Positions 19,556 through 28,217 are shown, numbered from the stretch's first letter. The stretch: DNA of 64,000 nt from Humitalea rosea (GCF_003253705.1 NZ_QKYU01000022.1:1-64000), one strand, 5' to 3'. A program made the numbers and translations. Notes: generated by a model from the letters alone, not told the origin.

Positions 19556-19590
19556 TTTCCGCGACTGTCCTTGCGCCGAATCAAATCCCG

Positions 19591-19628
19591 CAAAAGAAAA
19601 GCCAGGTGTCGCCACCTGGCTTTTTCTT
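19591..19628 (-). terminator. bidirectional intrinsic terminator
   Basis: GCCAGGTG (19601-19608) and CACCTGGC (19613-19620) form a perfect 8-bp stem with a four-base loop. It is flanked by AAAAGAAAA on the left and TTTTTCTT on the right, so a U-rich tail exists in both directions. On the - strand it terminates transcription of the DUF1269 gene before ompW. A small palindrome, GACCGA/TCGGTC, lies just to the right. Confidence 0.88.
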
Positions 19629-19649
19629 GACCGATTAGTCGGTCTGCAA

Positions 19650-20135
19650 TCAGTCGGCGTGCAGCGCCGCGCGCAGCTTGCTCTCCTGCTCGGAGGATAA
19701 ATTCGTCCGCAGCACCGTGCCGCCGAACTGCGCCATGGCGGGCAGCACCTTGTCGGCCGTCGCCTTGCGGACCAGCACGCAGAGCGCGGCCTGGCCGGGC
19801 GACAGGGCGCTGGTCGCGTCCTTCATGAAGGTGTCGTCGATGCCGAGGTCGGAGAAATGCCCGCTCAGCGCGCCGGCCCCGGCGCCCAGCGCCGCGCCGA
19901 TCAGCGGGTTGAGGAACAGCAGACCGATCAGCGCGCCCCACATGCCACCGGCGGCGGCCCCGGCGGCGGTCGTGTTCACAAGCTGGTTGAGCTTCACACT
20001 GCCATCGGGCTGGCGCACCGCGACCACGGCGTCCCCAAGCTCGACCAGATATTCCTTCTGCAACTCGAACAGCTTGGCCCGCGCGGCCTCCGCGATTTCT
20101 TCCGACGGGTAGGCGACGATGATGAGGTCGGCCAT
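19650..20135 (-). CDS. DUF1269 domain-containing membrane protein
   Basis: A 161-residue protein of unknown function. The N-terminal part is an alpha/beta-like segment with LQKEYLVELGDAVVAVR. A glycine-rich transmembrane hairpin follows (GMWGALIGLLFLNPLIGAALGAGAGALSG written in pieces: residues about 65-93). Then come GIDDTFMKD and a C-terminal ALCVLVRKATADKVL segment. This arrangement defines DUF1269, sometimes noted as stress-linked. ATG 20135 is chosen because AGGAG lies seven bases before it; an ATG at 20141 is too close to that site. Confidence 0.88.
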   Translation of the reverse strand: MADLIIVAYPSEEIAEAARAKLFELQKEYLVELGDAVVAVRQPDGSVKLNQLVNTTAAGAAAGGMWGALIGLLFLNPLIGAALGAGAGALSGHFSDLGIDDTFMKDATSALSPGQAALCVLVRKATADKVLPAMAQFGGTVLRTNLSSEQESKLRAALHAD

Positions 20136-20244
20136 GGGCATGCTCCTGCGCACAATATCGGCCTTGTATCTTGGTCGAGGCGAGGAGCGGAACAAGGCAC
20201 GCGCCCCCGGTGCCGCCGAAGCGTCACCGGGGGCGGCGTGGGGA

Positions 20245-20577
20245 TCAGCCGACGCCGAGCAGTTCCACGTCGAACACCAGCGTCGCATTCGGCGGGATCA
20301 CCCCGCCGGCGCCGCGCGCGCCGTAGCCCAACTCGGGCGGGATCACGAGGGTGCGCTGGCCGCCGACCAACATGCCGGCAACGCCCTGGTCCCAGCCCTG
20401 GATCACATGGCCGGCGCCAAGCTGGAAGACGAAGGCATCGCCGCGGTCGCGGGAGCTGTCGAACTTGCGGCCCTTGTTGTCCGGCGCCGCGGCGTCGAAC
20501 AGCCAGCCGGTGTAGTGCACCGAAACCTGTTGGCCGGGCGTCGCGGCCGCGCCTGTACCGAGCTTCACATCCGTCAT
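20245..20577 (-). CDS. FKBP-type peptidyl-prolyl cis-trans isomerase
   Basis: Proline isomerase and folding helper of 110 residues, a single FKBP domain without signal peptide and hence cytoplasmic. Active-site landmarks are [31 protein letters not shown] and [13 protein letters not shown], ending in FDVELLGVG. It matches the compact FKBP12-like class common in proteobacteria. It is followed at 110 bases by the DUF1269 gene on the same strand, with no overlap. Confidence 0.95.
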   Translation of the reverse strand: MTDVKLGTGAAATPGQQVSVHYTGWLFDAAAPDNKGRKFDSSRDRGDAFVFQLGAGHVIQGWDQGVAGMLVGGQRTLVIPPELGYGARGAGGVIPPNATLVFDVELLGVG

Positions 20578-20619
20578 GGCATTTGCCTCCGTTTCACGAG
20601 GCGCGGGTGTAGCGGAGGC

Positions 20620-21126
20620 TCAGGCGTAGATGAAGCCCAGTGTCGGATAGGCCGAATGCCCCCAGTCGCTGACCGGCGGATACCAGACCCGCACCAGCGA
20701 CCAGTCGTTGCGGGCGGAGAGATCCATCACCGGCTGGTCCCGCGCGACGCGGCCGCGGGTGGAGCCGCTGGCCCAATTGGCGTGGTCCACGCGGATCTCG
20801 CGCGGGCCGACGATGCGCGACACCACCGAGAGATGGCCGCTGCGGTTGCGGGAGGTGCGCTGGAACACCAGCACCGCATCGCGTTGCGGCGAGCGGCCGC
20901 GCCGGTAGCGCCCCTCCGCCGCATCCCACCATTCCCAGGCATCGCCTTGCAGCCGGATGCCGGAACGCTCCCGCGCGAAGGGGACGCAGGTGGTCGGCCC
21001 GCTCCAGGCCATCGAGGCCCCCGGCACGTCGCGCCGCGCGCCTGTGCTGCCGCAGGCGGCGGCCAGCAGCGGCAGGCCGAGGATCAGCCGGCGCGGCGCA
21101 AGCAATACGGGAGGATCATTCGCCAT
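20620..21126 (-). CDS. CHAP-domain lipoprotein (putative peptidoglycan amidase)
   Basis: A 168-residue exported protein. The N-terminal RRLILGLPLLAAAC is a lipoprotein signal (lipobox LAAAC, Cys about 25). A CHAP (NlpC/P60-like) domain follows with the catalytic cysteine in TTCVPFARE, then GDAWEWWDAAEG, DAVLVFQRT and the histidine in SGHLSVVSRI, plus VDHANW. Such enzymes cut cell-wall peptides or amide bonds. ATG 21126 gives the best signal; longer frames are poorly supported. Confidence 0.85.
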   Translation of the reverse strand: MANDPPVLLAPRRLILGLPLLAAACGSTGARRDVPGASMAWSGPTTCVPFARERSGIRLQGDAWEWWDAAEGRYRRGRSPQRDAVLVFQRTSRNRSGHLSVVSRIVGPREIRVDHANWASGSTRGRVARDQPVMDLSARNDWSLVRVWYPPVSDWGHSAYPTLGFIYA

Positions 21127-21316
21127 GGCGTTGGAGTCATAGCAAAACCTGCCCAGGCGATGCCACGGGGGATTTTCCGCAACCCGGCGCGGGGCCGGGG
21201 CGGTATACTGGGGGTGCCCTCCCACGGGGCGTCCGGGAAAGGATGTAAGGAAGTAAGATGGTAAGGCGGGCCTGAAGAGGCGGGCACCATTGACCACCCC
21301 CTGAGCCGTTCCTAGC

Positions 21317-21364
21317 GTGCAAGCGTGGCTGTCGCCTGGGCGTGTCGGACGACACGGCTTGCAC
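21317..21364 (+). promoter_or_regulatory. nested inverted repeats in the acetamidase leader
   Basis: Outer arms GTGCAAGC (21317-21324) and GCTTGCAC (21357-21364) are perfectly complementary. Within them CGTGTCG (21341-21347) and CGACACG (21350-21356) form a second perfect stem. The structure ends 23 bases before the ATG at 21388. It could be a structured RNA leader or an operator pair. It matches no riboswitch I recognise. Confidence 0.45.
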
Positions 21365-21387
21365 CAAAGAGAGTTCCGGGGAGCCCG

Positions 21388-22296
21388 ATGGCCACGCACC
21401 GCTTTCATCCCATCCGATATTACAACGCCATCGGCACCGCCGAGCCCTGCCTTCGCGTCGCCGATGGCGACACGGTGGTGACGGATACGGTCGACGCCTC
21501 AGGTCTCGATGCCAGCGAGGTTGCCGTCGCGAGCCGGCCAAACCCGATGACCGGGCCATTCTACGTCGAAGGTGCGGAGCCTGGTGACACCCTCACCGTC
21601 CACATCGACCGGCTGACGCCAAGCCGGGCGACCGGTTGGACCAATTCGCCGCTCGCCCTCACTGTGCTGGACCCGGCCGCGATCCTGGATCGGCCGCCGA
21701 CGCAACGGGTGGTGTGGGATATCGACGGCAAGGCCGGGTCGGTCCGGCTGCAGGAGCCGGTGAAGGGGCTGGAGTCCTTCTCCCCGCCGCTCCAACCCAT
21801 GATCGGCTGCTTCGGGGTCGCGCCGGCGGGCGGGCAGGCGCTGTCCACCGCGACCAGCGCACAGAATGGCGGCAACATGGACTATCGCCTGTTTGCCCCG
21901 GGAACGACGGCCTGGTTCCCGGTCTCCGTGCCGGGAGCGCTCTTCTATCTGGGCGACGGCCACGCCTGCCAGGGTGACGGTGAGATCGTCGGCACCGGCA
22001 TCGAGACGTCCTTCGAGATGGAGGTCACCTTCCGTGTGCTGAAGCGCAGGATCCTCTGGCCGCGCGGCGAGACGGCCGATGATATCTTCACCGTCGGCAA
22101 TGCCCGGCCGCTCGATCAGGCCCTGCAGCACGCCACCACCGAGATGATGCGGTGGCTCGGCGAGGATTATGGGCTGGACGCGCGGGCGGCCAGCCATCTG
22201 ATGGGCCAGGTCGTGCGCTATGATGTCGGCAATGTCTTCAACCCCGCCTACACGGTTGCCTGCCGCATTGCGAAGCGCTGGCTGACGAAACCGTAG
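21388..22296 (+). CDS. acetamidase/formamidase family protein
   Basis: Zn-dependent amidase of the FmdA/AmdA fold, hydrolysing short aliphatic amides to ammonia and the acid. It has 302 residues with NPMTGPFYVEGAEPGDTL, PMIGCFGVAP, NGGNMDYRLF and LGDGHACQGDGEI, the family's metal and substrate blocks. ATG 21388 follows GGGGAG. The gene is monocistronic: a structured leader upstream, an intrinsic terminator downstream. It may supply nitrogen from formamide-like compounds or act in a catabolic pathway. Confidence 0.92.
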   Translation: MATHRFHPIRYYNAIGTAEPCLRVADGDTVVTDTVDASGLDASEVAVASRPNPMTGPFYVEGAEPGDTLTVHIDRLTPSRATGWTNSPLALTVLDPAAILDRPPTQRVVWDIDGKAGSVRLQEPVKGLESFSPPLQPMIGCFGVAPAGGQALSTATSAQNGGNMDYRLFAPGTTAWFPVSVPGALFYLGDGHACQGDGEIVGTGIETSFEMEVTFRVLKRRILWPRGETADDIFTVGNARPLDQALQHATTEMMRWLGEDYGLDARAASHLMGQVVRYDVGNVFNPAYTVACRIAKRWLTKP

Positions 22297-22304
22297 GGGC
22301 GGCT

Positions 22305-22366
22305 AAGGGGGAAGCGCAGAAACACCTTGTTTCTGCTGGGGTGCTCGAGGGGTGAACAGCCCCTCG
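22305..22366 (-). repeat. double-hairpin dispersed repeat, copy B
   Basis: A 62-base element in the opposite orientation to the copy at 16927-16985. Palindromes are GCAGAAACA/TGTTTCTGC (22316-22336) and CGAGGGG/CCCCTCG (22346-22366). Both stems are perfect, and the differences from copy A fall in loops and linkers. It again lies between two convergent genes (acetamidase and the HMG-CoA-lyase-like gene). Confidence 0.88.
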
Positions 22367-22376
22367 ATCTTTTTCC
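22345..22376 (+). terminator. intrinsic terminator of the acetamidase gene
   Basis: TCGAGGGG (22345-22352) pairs with CCCCTCGA (22360-22367) and is followed by TCTTTTTCCC. On the + strand this is a standard stem plus T-run, ending acetamidase transcription. It is built from one half of the dispersed double-hairpin repeat (copy B). Confidence 0.8.
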
Positions 22377-22378
22377 CG

Positions 22379-23272
22379 CTACGCCGCCTTGCGCACCGCA
22401 GGCACGCCCCGCATCCGCCCGCCCGGCATGCCGCCCGGCACCGCGGCCGCCAGATCCGCCGCCGTCAGCAGGGTGCGGTAGTCGAAGCCGGTCTCGACCC
22501 CCATGCGGGAGAACATCCAGGCGACATCCTCGGTCGCGACATTGCCGGTGGCGCCGGGGGCGAAGGGGCAGCCGCCGAGCCCGCCCGCGGCGCTGTCGAT
22601 CACCCGCGCGCCCGCCCGCCAGGCTGCCGCGACATTGGCCAGCCCCATGCCGTAGGTGTCATGGCCATGGAAGGCGAAGCGCGGCCCGAACAGCGCGACG
22701 GCGTCGGCGAACACCCGCTCCACCTGGTCCGGCGCCGCATTGCCGGTGGTGTCGCAGAGCGCGATCTCCATGGCAGGGTCCAGCTCGGCGATGCGCGCCA
22801 CCCAGTCGATCACCATCGGCTCCGGCACCACCCCCTCGAAGGGGCAGTGGAAGACGCAGGAGAGGTTGAAGCGCAGCGCCACCTCCGGCGGGGTGTCGAG
22901 GATGATGGCGGAGAGGCCGGCGAAGCTTTCCTCCCGCGTCGCATTCAGATTGGCGCGGTTGTGGCCTTCGGTCGCGCTCATGAACAGGCCGAGGCGATGC
23001 GCGCCATGGGCCAGGGCCAGGTCGAAGCCGCGCCGGTTCGGCACCAGCACGCAGCATTCCAGCCCCGGCAACTGGCGCGCGGCGGCGAGGACCTGGGCGG
23101 TATCGGCCATCTGCGGGATGGCGCGGGGGGAGACGAAGGCGCCGACCTCCATCCGCCGCGCGCCGGCGGCGTGCAGGGCGCGGACCAGCGCGATCTTGGT
23201 GTCGGTGGGCACGAAGCCGTCGATGGACTGAAGCCCGTCGCGCGGGGCGACCTCGCTGATGGTGACCTTCAT
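22379..23272 (-). CDS. hydroxymethylglutaryl-CoA lyase family protein
   Basis: DRE-TIM metallolyase of 297 residues. It opens with EVAPRDGLQ (metal-binding RDG), then GAFVSPRAIPQMAD. The HMG-CoA lyase pattern AAGGLGGCPFAPGATGNVATED carries the catalytic cysteine (seen at about residues 228-250). It cleaves HMG-CoA to acetoacetate and acetyl-CoA, or a related acyl-CoA. ATGA overlap with the upstream CoA-transferase gene suggests a two-step route: activate an acid as its CoA ester, then cleave it. Citramalyl-, HMG- or similar CoA substrates fit. Confidence 0.92.
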   Translation of the reverse strand: MKVTISEVAPRDGLQSIDGFVPTDTKIALVRALHAAGARRMEVGAFVSPRAIPQMADTAQVLAAARQLPGLECCVLVPNRRGFDLALAHGAHRLGLFMSATEGHNRANLNATREESFAGLSAIILDTPPEVALRFNLSCVFHCPFEGVVPEPMVIDWVARIAELDPAMEIALCDTTGNAAPDQVERVFADAVALFGPRFAFHGHDTYGMGLANVAAAWRAGARVIDSAAGGLGGCPFAPGATGNVATEDVAWMFSRMGVETGFDYRTLLTAADLAAAVPGGMPGGRMRGVPAVRKAA

Positions 23273-24450
23273 GCCGCATCCCCCAGAAGAGTGCCGAAGA
23301 CATGTTCGTTGTGCGCCCCGATGGCCGGCGCGGTCCAGCGCACCATCTCGGGCGGGGTGACGCCGTCGAAGCGGAACGGCGGCGCCGGGTGCAGCACCGG
23401 GCCGAGCAGCGGGTCCTGCACCGGGATCACCATCTCGCGGGCCTGGAAATGCGGGTCCTCGACGCAGTCGCGCATGTCGAACAGGCGGGAGCAGGGCACC
23501 TCGGCCGCCTCCAGCACCGCCTGCGCGTCCTTGGCGGAGAGGGTCCGCGTCCAGTCGGCGATGGCGCCATCCAACTCGCCCACATGCAGGCAGCGGCTCG
23601 TGTTGTTGACCATGCGCGGGTCGGCCGCCAGCTCCGGCCGCCCGATGGCCCTCATCAGCCGGCCGAAAATCAGATCCGAATTGCCGGCGACGCAGAGCCA
23701 TTTGCCATCGCCGCAGGGGTAGGTGTTGGTGGGGGCCGCGGTCGGGATCGCCGCCCCGGCCGGCTGGCGGATGGCCCCGGTCAGCCCGTATTCCGGCAGC
23801 ATCCCCTCCATCAGCGAGAAGACGCTGGAGACGAGGTCCAGATCCACGATCCGCCCCCGCCCGGCCTCCCCCTTGCGGTCGCGCCCCCAGCAGGCCGAGA
23901 CCACCGCCATCGCCGCATACATCCCCGCGAGGTCGTCGCTGATCGAGACGCCGCAGCGCGGGGGCGGGAACTCCGCCTGGCCCGGATTGGCGGTCAGATG
24001 CCGCAAGCCGCCCATGGCCTCGCCGATCGCACCGAAAGCCGGCTTGTCGCGATACGGCCCGTCCTGGCCGTAGCCGGAGACGCGGGCGATCACGAGGCGG
24101 GGGTTGGCCGCCTGCAACACCAGGGGGCCGAGGCCGATGCGTTCGAGATAGCCGGGGCGGAAATTCTCGACCAGCGCATCGGCGCGTGCGCAAAGGGCGA
24201 TGACCCTGGCCCGCCCCTCGGGGGATTTCAGGTCCAGCGTGACCGACATCTTGTTGCGGCCATGGATGCTGAACCAGACCGGATGGCCGTTGTGGGTCGA
24301 TCCCCAGCCGCGGATCGGGTCGCCCTCGGGCGGTTCGACCTTGATGACCTCCGCCCCCATGTCGGCCAGCAGGCGGGTCGCGAAGGGGCCGGCGATATAA
24401 TGGCCAAGTTCAACGACCTTGAGCCCTTCAAGTGGCAGCATTCGCCCCAT
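23269..24450 (-). CDS. CaiB/BaiF (Frc) family CoA-transferase
   Basis: Class III CoA-transferase moving CoA between acyl-CoA and a free acid. It has 393 residues with LEGLKVVELGHYIAGPFATRLLADMGAEVIKVE (residues about 7-39), the nucleotide-like block GDPIRGWG, and the KSPEGR and VENFRPG segments. The catalytic aspartate lies in SISDDLAG. ATG 24450 is used; an in-frame ATG nine bases later is possible. Two-gene operon with the HMGL-type lyase. Confidence 0.93.
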   Translation of the reverse strand: MGRMLPLEGLKVVELGHYIAGPFATRLLADMGAEVIKVEPPEGDPIRGWGSTHNGHPVWFSIHGRNKMSVTLDLKSPEGRARVIALCARADALVENFRPGYLERIGLGPLVLQAANPRLVIARVSGYGQDGPYRDKPAFGAIGEAMGGLRHLTANPGQAEFPPPRCGVSISDDLAGMYAAMAVVSACWGRDRKGEAGRGRIVDLDLVSSVFSLMEGMLPEYGLTGAIRQPAGAAIPTAAPTNTYPCGDGKWLCVAGNSDLIFGRLMRAIGRPELAADPRMVNNTSRCLHVGELDGAIADWTRTLSAKDAQAVLEAAEVPCSRLFDMRDCVEDPHFQAREMVIPVQDPLLGPVLHPAPPFRFDGVTPPEMVRWTAPAIGAHNEHVFGTLLGDAA

Positions 24451-24542
24451 ATCCCCCCTGCGTCAGGCGCCATTCCTAATCCCTGCCCGGCTCGGCTAGA
24501 AGGGGTGGCCGGCGACACCGCCGGGAATCGAGAGGGCCCACC

Positions 24543-25223
24543 ATGCGTATGCTGCTGGTCGAGGATGACGTCGAAGTCGCCCGCTTCGTGAAGAAGGGGC
24601 TGATGGAGGCGGGCCACGCCGTCGAACACGCGCCGAATGGGCGGGACGGGCTGTTCATGGCCGCCTCCGAGCCCTTCGATCTGCTGGTGCTGGACCGGAT
24701 GCTGCCGGGCGGCGTCGATGGGGTGCGCCTCGTGGAGACGCTCCGCAGCCAGGGCAACAAGACCCCGGTGCTGTTCCTGACCGCGATGACCGCGGTGGAT
24801 GAGCGGGTGCGGGGCCTCAAGGCGGGCGGGGACGACTACCTTACCAAGCCCTTCGCCTTCGCCGAGCTGCTGGCGCGCTGCGAGGCGCTGGGCCGCCGCC
24901 CGGCCTCCGATGCCCCCGCGACCCGGCTCAAGGTCGCGGATCTGGAGCTGGACCTGCTCTCCCGCACCGTCACCCGGGCGGGGAAGAAGGTGGATGTGCA
25001 GCCGCGCGAATTCCGCCTGCTGGAGCATCTGATGCGCCATGCGGGGCAGGTCGTGACCCGGACGATGCTGCTGGAGAAGGTCTGGGACTACCACTTCGAC
25101 CCCCAGACCAACGTCATCGACGTCCACGTCTCCCGCCTGCGGCAAAAACTGGACAAGGGGCATGACCGGCCGCTGATCCATACCGTGCGCAACGCCGGCT
25201 ACATGATCCGGGCGGAGCCCTGA
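24543..25223 (+). CDS. OmpR/PhoB-family response regulator
   Basis: Two-component output protein of 226 residues. The receiver domain has the acidic pair EDD at 7-9, phospho-acceptor Asp51 in LVLDRMLPG, and Lys102 in TKPF. The C-terminal winged helix contains FRLLEHLMRHAGQVVTR and the wing HVSRLRQKL. It sits 14 bases before its likely partner kinase. Such pairs in this class respond to metals or envelope stress, but the signal cannot be predicted here. Confidence 0.94.
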   Translation: MRMLLVEDDVEVARFVKKGLMEAGHAVEHAPNGRDGLFMAASEPFDLLVLDRMLPGGVDGVRLVETLRSQGNKTPVLFLTAMTAVDERVRGLKAGGDDYLTKPFAFAELLARCEALGRRPASDAPATRLKVADLELDLLSRTVTRAGKKVDVQPREFRLLEHLMRHAGQVVTRTMLLEKVWDYHFDPQTNVIDVHVSRLRQKLDKGHDRPLIHTVRNAGYMIRAEP

Positions 25224-25237
25224 CCGGGCGGGCGCCC

Positions 25238-26635
25238 ATGCCCGCCCCCTTCACCCGCCAGCGCGTGATGCTGGTGCTGCGCAGCGCCGGGCTGCGCTTC
25301 GCGCTGTTGTTCGCCGCCCTGTTCCTGCTGGCGGGGCTGGCCTTCTCGGCGGTGCTCTGGTGGGGCACGGCGGGGGCGCTGGACCGGCAGACCGCCGCCG
25401 CGATCCGGGCGGACACCACCGCCTTGATGGAACGCTGGCGCGACGGCGGCCGGCCGGCGCTGATCGAGGCGATCGAGGCGCGCCTGGCCGCGGATATCGA
25501 GGACCAGACCCTCTATCTGCTGCTGGACCGCGAGGGCACGCGCCTCGCCGGCAACCTCGAAACCCCGCCGGCGCAGGCCGATACCGACCCCGCCTGGTTC
25601 AACATCACCTTGGCGCGGGAGGGCGAGCCCTCCGAGGCGCGGCTGTTCCGGCTGGACCTGCCTAGTGGCTCGCGCCTGTTCGTCGGCCGGGATGTGGCGG
25701 AGAAGCAGCGGCTGCGGGCGCTGCTGACCGATGCGCTGGCGCTCTCGGCCGCGGCCGCCGCCTTCTTCGCCGGGCTCGGGGCCTGGCTGCTGCGCCGGGC
25801 GCTGTCCCAGCGCCTGGCACCCGCGACCTTGACGGCCGCGGCCATCGCCTCGGGCGACCTCGCCCCCCGCGTGCCGCTGAGCGGGCGGGGGGATGAGTTC
25901 GACCGCATGGGCGAGACCATGAACACCATGCTCGACCGCATCGCGACCCTCATGGAGGGCGTGCGCGGGGTCTCGGACGCCATCGCGCACGACCTGCGCA
26001 CGCCCATCGCCCGCGCCCGCGCCAAGCTGGAGGAGGCGCTCTCCGGCAGCCCCGCCGACAGTGCCGCGCTGCGCTCCGCGATCGAGCAGGGCATCGCCGA
26101 TCTGGATGGCGTGACGCGGGTGTTCCAGGCGGTGCTGCGCATCGCCGAGGTCGAGGCCGGCGCCCGCCGCGCGGCGTTCTCAAGCCTCGACCTCTCCCCG
26201 CTGCTGGAGGATGCGGCCGATCTGTATCTGCCCTCGGCCGAGGCGCGGCAGATTTCGCTGGAGACGGAGATCGCGCCGGGGCTGGTGATGCGCGGGGACC
26301 GCGACCTGCTGCTGCAGGCGGTGGCGAACCTGCTGGACAATGCGGTGAAGTTCACGCCGGAGGGTGGCTCCATCCGCTTGGTCGCCCGCCGGGGCGCGCG
26401 GGCGATCTGGGTCGATATCGCCGATGCCGGGCCGGGGCTGAGCGAGGCCGACCTGCCGCGCGCCGGCACCCGATTCTTCCGCGCCGACAGTGCGCGGACG
26501 ATGCCGGGCTCGGGCCTCGGCCTGTCGCTGGTGCGGGCCGTGGCGGTGCTGCACCGGGGCGAGTTGCATCTGGCGGAGGCGCGGCCCGGCGAGGACCCGC
26601 CGGGGCTGCGCGCGACCTTGAGGCTGCCCGCATGA
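25238..26635 (+). CDS. HAMP-domain sensor histidine kinase
   Basis: Membrane sensor of 465 residues. Transmembrane helix 1 is at about 20-42, a periplasmic loop 43-160, and helix 2 about 165-187. Then come a HAMP domain (about 185-240), an H-box with His251 in AIAHDLRTPIARAR, an N-box NLLDNAVKF, and G-boxes with DAGPGLS and GSGLGLSLVRA. It autophosphorylates and passes phosphate to Asp51 of the preceding regulator. A small secreted-protein gene lies 69 bases downstream and may be in the operon. Confidence 0.93.
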   Translation: MPAPFTRQRVMLVLRSAGLRFALLFAALFLLAGLAFSAVLWWGTAGALDRQTAAAIRADTTALMERWRDGGRPALIEAIEARLAADIEDQTLYLLLDREGTRLAGNLETPPAQADTDPAWFNITLAREGEPSEARLFRLDLPSGSRLFVGRDVAEKQRLRALLTDALALSAAAAAFFAGLGAWLLRRALSQRLAPATLTAAAIASGDLAPRVPLSGRGDEFDRMGETMNTMLDRIATLMEGVRGVSDAIAHDLRTPIARARAKLEEALSGSPADSAALRSAIEQGIADLDGVTRVFQAVLRIAEVEAGARRAAFSSLDLSPLLEDAADLYLPSAEARQISLETEIAPGLVMRGDRDLLLQAVANLLDNAVKFTPEGGSIRLVARRGARAIWVDIADAGPGLSEADLPRAGTRFFRADSARTMPGSGLGLSLVRAVAVLHRGELHLAEARPGEDPPGLRATLRLPA

Positions 26636-26704
26636 GAGTGTCGTTGCGAAAAAGTCATGCCGCGCCCACCGGCAGGTGGCCCGCCGGGGGTTATGACGCC
26701 CCCC

Positions 26705-26995
26705 ATGAATCTGGTCCTGCTGGCAGCGGCACTCCTGTTGCTTGCGCCTCCGCTCCGTGCCGGGGCCGCTGCCCAGGGGCAGCCCCAGCCCCTGCGGGTG
26801 ACGACCGACAGCGCCGAATATTGCGATGTGCTGGCCCGGCGGATCGCCGCGGCCCCCGAGGCCGGCTCGGAGCCCGCCTTCACCTTGGCCGAGGAGGGGC
26901 GGCGCCTCTGCGAGGCCGGGCACATCCGCACCGGCATCGCCAGGCTGCGCCGGGCGCTACGGGCGGCGACACCGGGTGTGACGCCCGGGCATTGA
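26705..26995 (+). CDS. hypothetical small secreted protein
   Basis: A 96-residue protein with a clear signal peptide (MNLVLLAAALLLLAPPLRAGAAA). The short mature part is helical, with two cysteines (EYCDVLARR and RRLCEAGH) that could form one disulfide. In-frame upstream ATGs at 26657 and 26693 exist; 26705 gives the cleanest signal sequence. It lies directly downstream of the two-component genes on the same strand and may be a regulon member or accessory sensor. I do not recognise the family. Confidence 0.65.
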   Translation: MNLVLLAAALLLLAPPLRAGAAAQGQPQPLRVTTDSAEYCDVLARRIAAAPEAGSEPAFTLAEEGRRLCEAGHIRTGIARLRRALRAATPGVTPGH

Positions 26996-27023
26996 AGTCC
27001 CCGCGGGATGCCGGGATCGGGCC

Positions 27024-28163
27024 GTGACCGAGACTGTTGCCTGGCTTCGCCCCGCGCTCGCGGGGTCGGTCGCACTCGGCTGCTGCATCGGCTTCGCCCG
27101 CTTCGGCTTCGTCCCGATGTTCCCGGCCATGGTGGGCGCGGGCTGGGTCGAGGGCGCGGGGGCGGGGCTGCTGGGGGCGGCGAACCTCACCGGGTATCTG
27201 CTCGGCGCCTTGTGCGCGCAGCGGGTGGCGCGGCGGATCGGCTTCCGCCCGACGCTGGAGCTGGCGATGGGGGCGGCGGGGGTGTCGCTGCTCGCCTGCG
27301 CCACCCCCGCGCCGCTGCTGTGGTTCGTGATCTGGCGGGCGCTGGCCGGGGTCGCGGGCGGGTTGCTGATGTCGCTCGCGGGGCCTGCGGTGCAGGCGGC
27401 GGTGGCGCCCCGTTTTCGCGGGGCGGCCTCCGGCGTCGTGATCGCGGGCGTCGGCGCGGGGGTGATCGTGCTCTCGCTGGTGCTGCCCTGGCTGCTGATG
27501 CTGGGCGTTGGGGCGGGCTGGGCCGGGCTCGGCGTGCTGACCCTGCTCGGCTGGGCCTGGTCGCGCAGGCATTGGCCCCCGGCGTCGCCGCCGCGCGATT
27601 CGGCCGCGCCCGCGGTCCCGGCGGTGCAGCTTGTGGTGGCCTATGGGTTCTCGGGGGCGGGGATGGTGCCGCCTATGGTCTATCTCGCCGATCTGGCGGT
27701 GCGCGGGCGCGGCCTCGGGGTGGGGATGAGTTCGGGCGTCTGGCTGCTGTTCGGGCTCGGCGGGATGATCGGCACGGTCCTCGGCGGGCGGGCGGTGGAT
27801 GCGCTGGGGCCGAGCCGGGCGCTGCGGCTCTGGCTCACGGCGCAGGTCGCCGCATTGTGCTTCGCGCTCTGGCCCGGTGGGGGGGCCGCCTGGCTCGGGG
27901 CCGCGGCGATCATGTCGGGGTTTTCCGGCGTCGGTGTCTCGGCGGTGGCGCTGGCGGCGCTCAGGCGGCAGGCCGGGCCGGGGGCGGCGGGGCTGTGGCC
28001 GCGCGCCACCGCGGCCTATGCGGCGGCCCAGGCGGCCACCGGCTTTGCACTGGCCTGGCTTTTCGCGCAGAGCGGACAGGAGCACTGGCCGGTGTTCTCG
28101 GCGGGGCTGGTGTTCTCGCTGGCGGCACTGGCCACCGGCTGGCGGGCGAGCCGCGATGGCTGA
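27024..28163 (+). CDS. YbfB/YjiJ-family MFS transporter
   Basis: Major facilitator carrier of 379 residues with about 12 hydrophobic segments. The N-terminal CCIGFARFGFVPMFPAMV is the hallmark of the YbfB/YjiJ subgroup, sugar-MFS-like permeases of unknown cargo. ANLTGYLLGALCA is the second helix and GMIGTVLGGRAVDALGPSRALR the A-like loop of the second half. GTG 27024 is the only start that keeps the first helix. It stands alone between the small secreted gene and an alcohol dehydrogenase. Confidence 0.88.
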   Translation: MTETVAWLRPALAGSVALGCCIGFARFGFVPMFPAMVGAGWVEGAGAGLLGAANLTGYLLGALCAQRVARRIGFRPTLELAMGAAGVSLLACATPAPLLWFVIWRALAGVAGGLLMSLAGPAVQAAVAPRFRGAASGVVIAGVGAGVIVLSLVLPWLLMLGVGAGWAGLGVLTLLGWAWSRRHWPPASPPRDSAAPAVPAVQLVVAYGFSGAGMVPPMVYLADLAVRGRGLGVGMSSGVWLLFGLGGMIGTVLGGRAVDALGPSRALRLWLTAQVAALCFALWPGGGAAWLGAAAIMSGFSGVGVSAVALAALRRQAGPGAAGLWPRATAAYAAAQAATGFALAWLFAQSGQEHWPVFSAGLVFSLAALATGWRASRDG

Positions 28164-28217
28164 ACGACTTGCCCCGGCGACGGGGCGGCACAATCTCAAC
28201 GCACTTTCCTCGGGGGC

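Noticed and set aside
21200-21310. Possible TPP-like riboswitch (GGGGTGCCC and ACCCCCTGAG elements)
   Set aside because: The conserved CUGAGA and later core elements are missing or out of order, and the downstream gene is an amidase.
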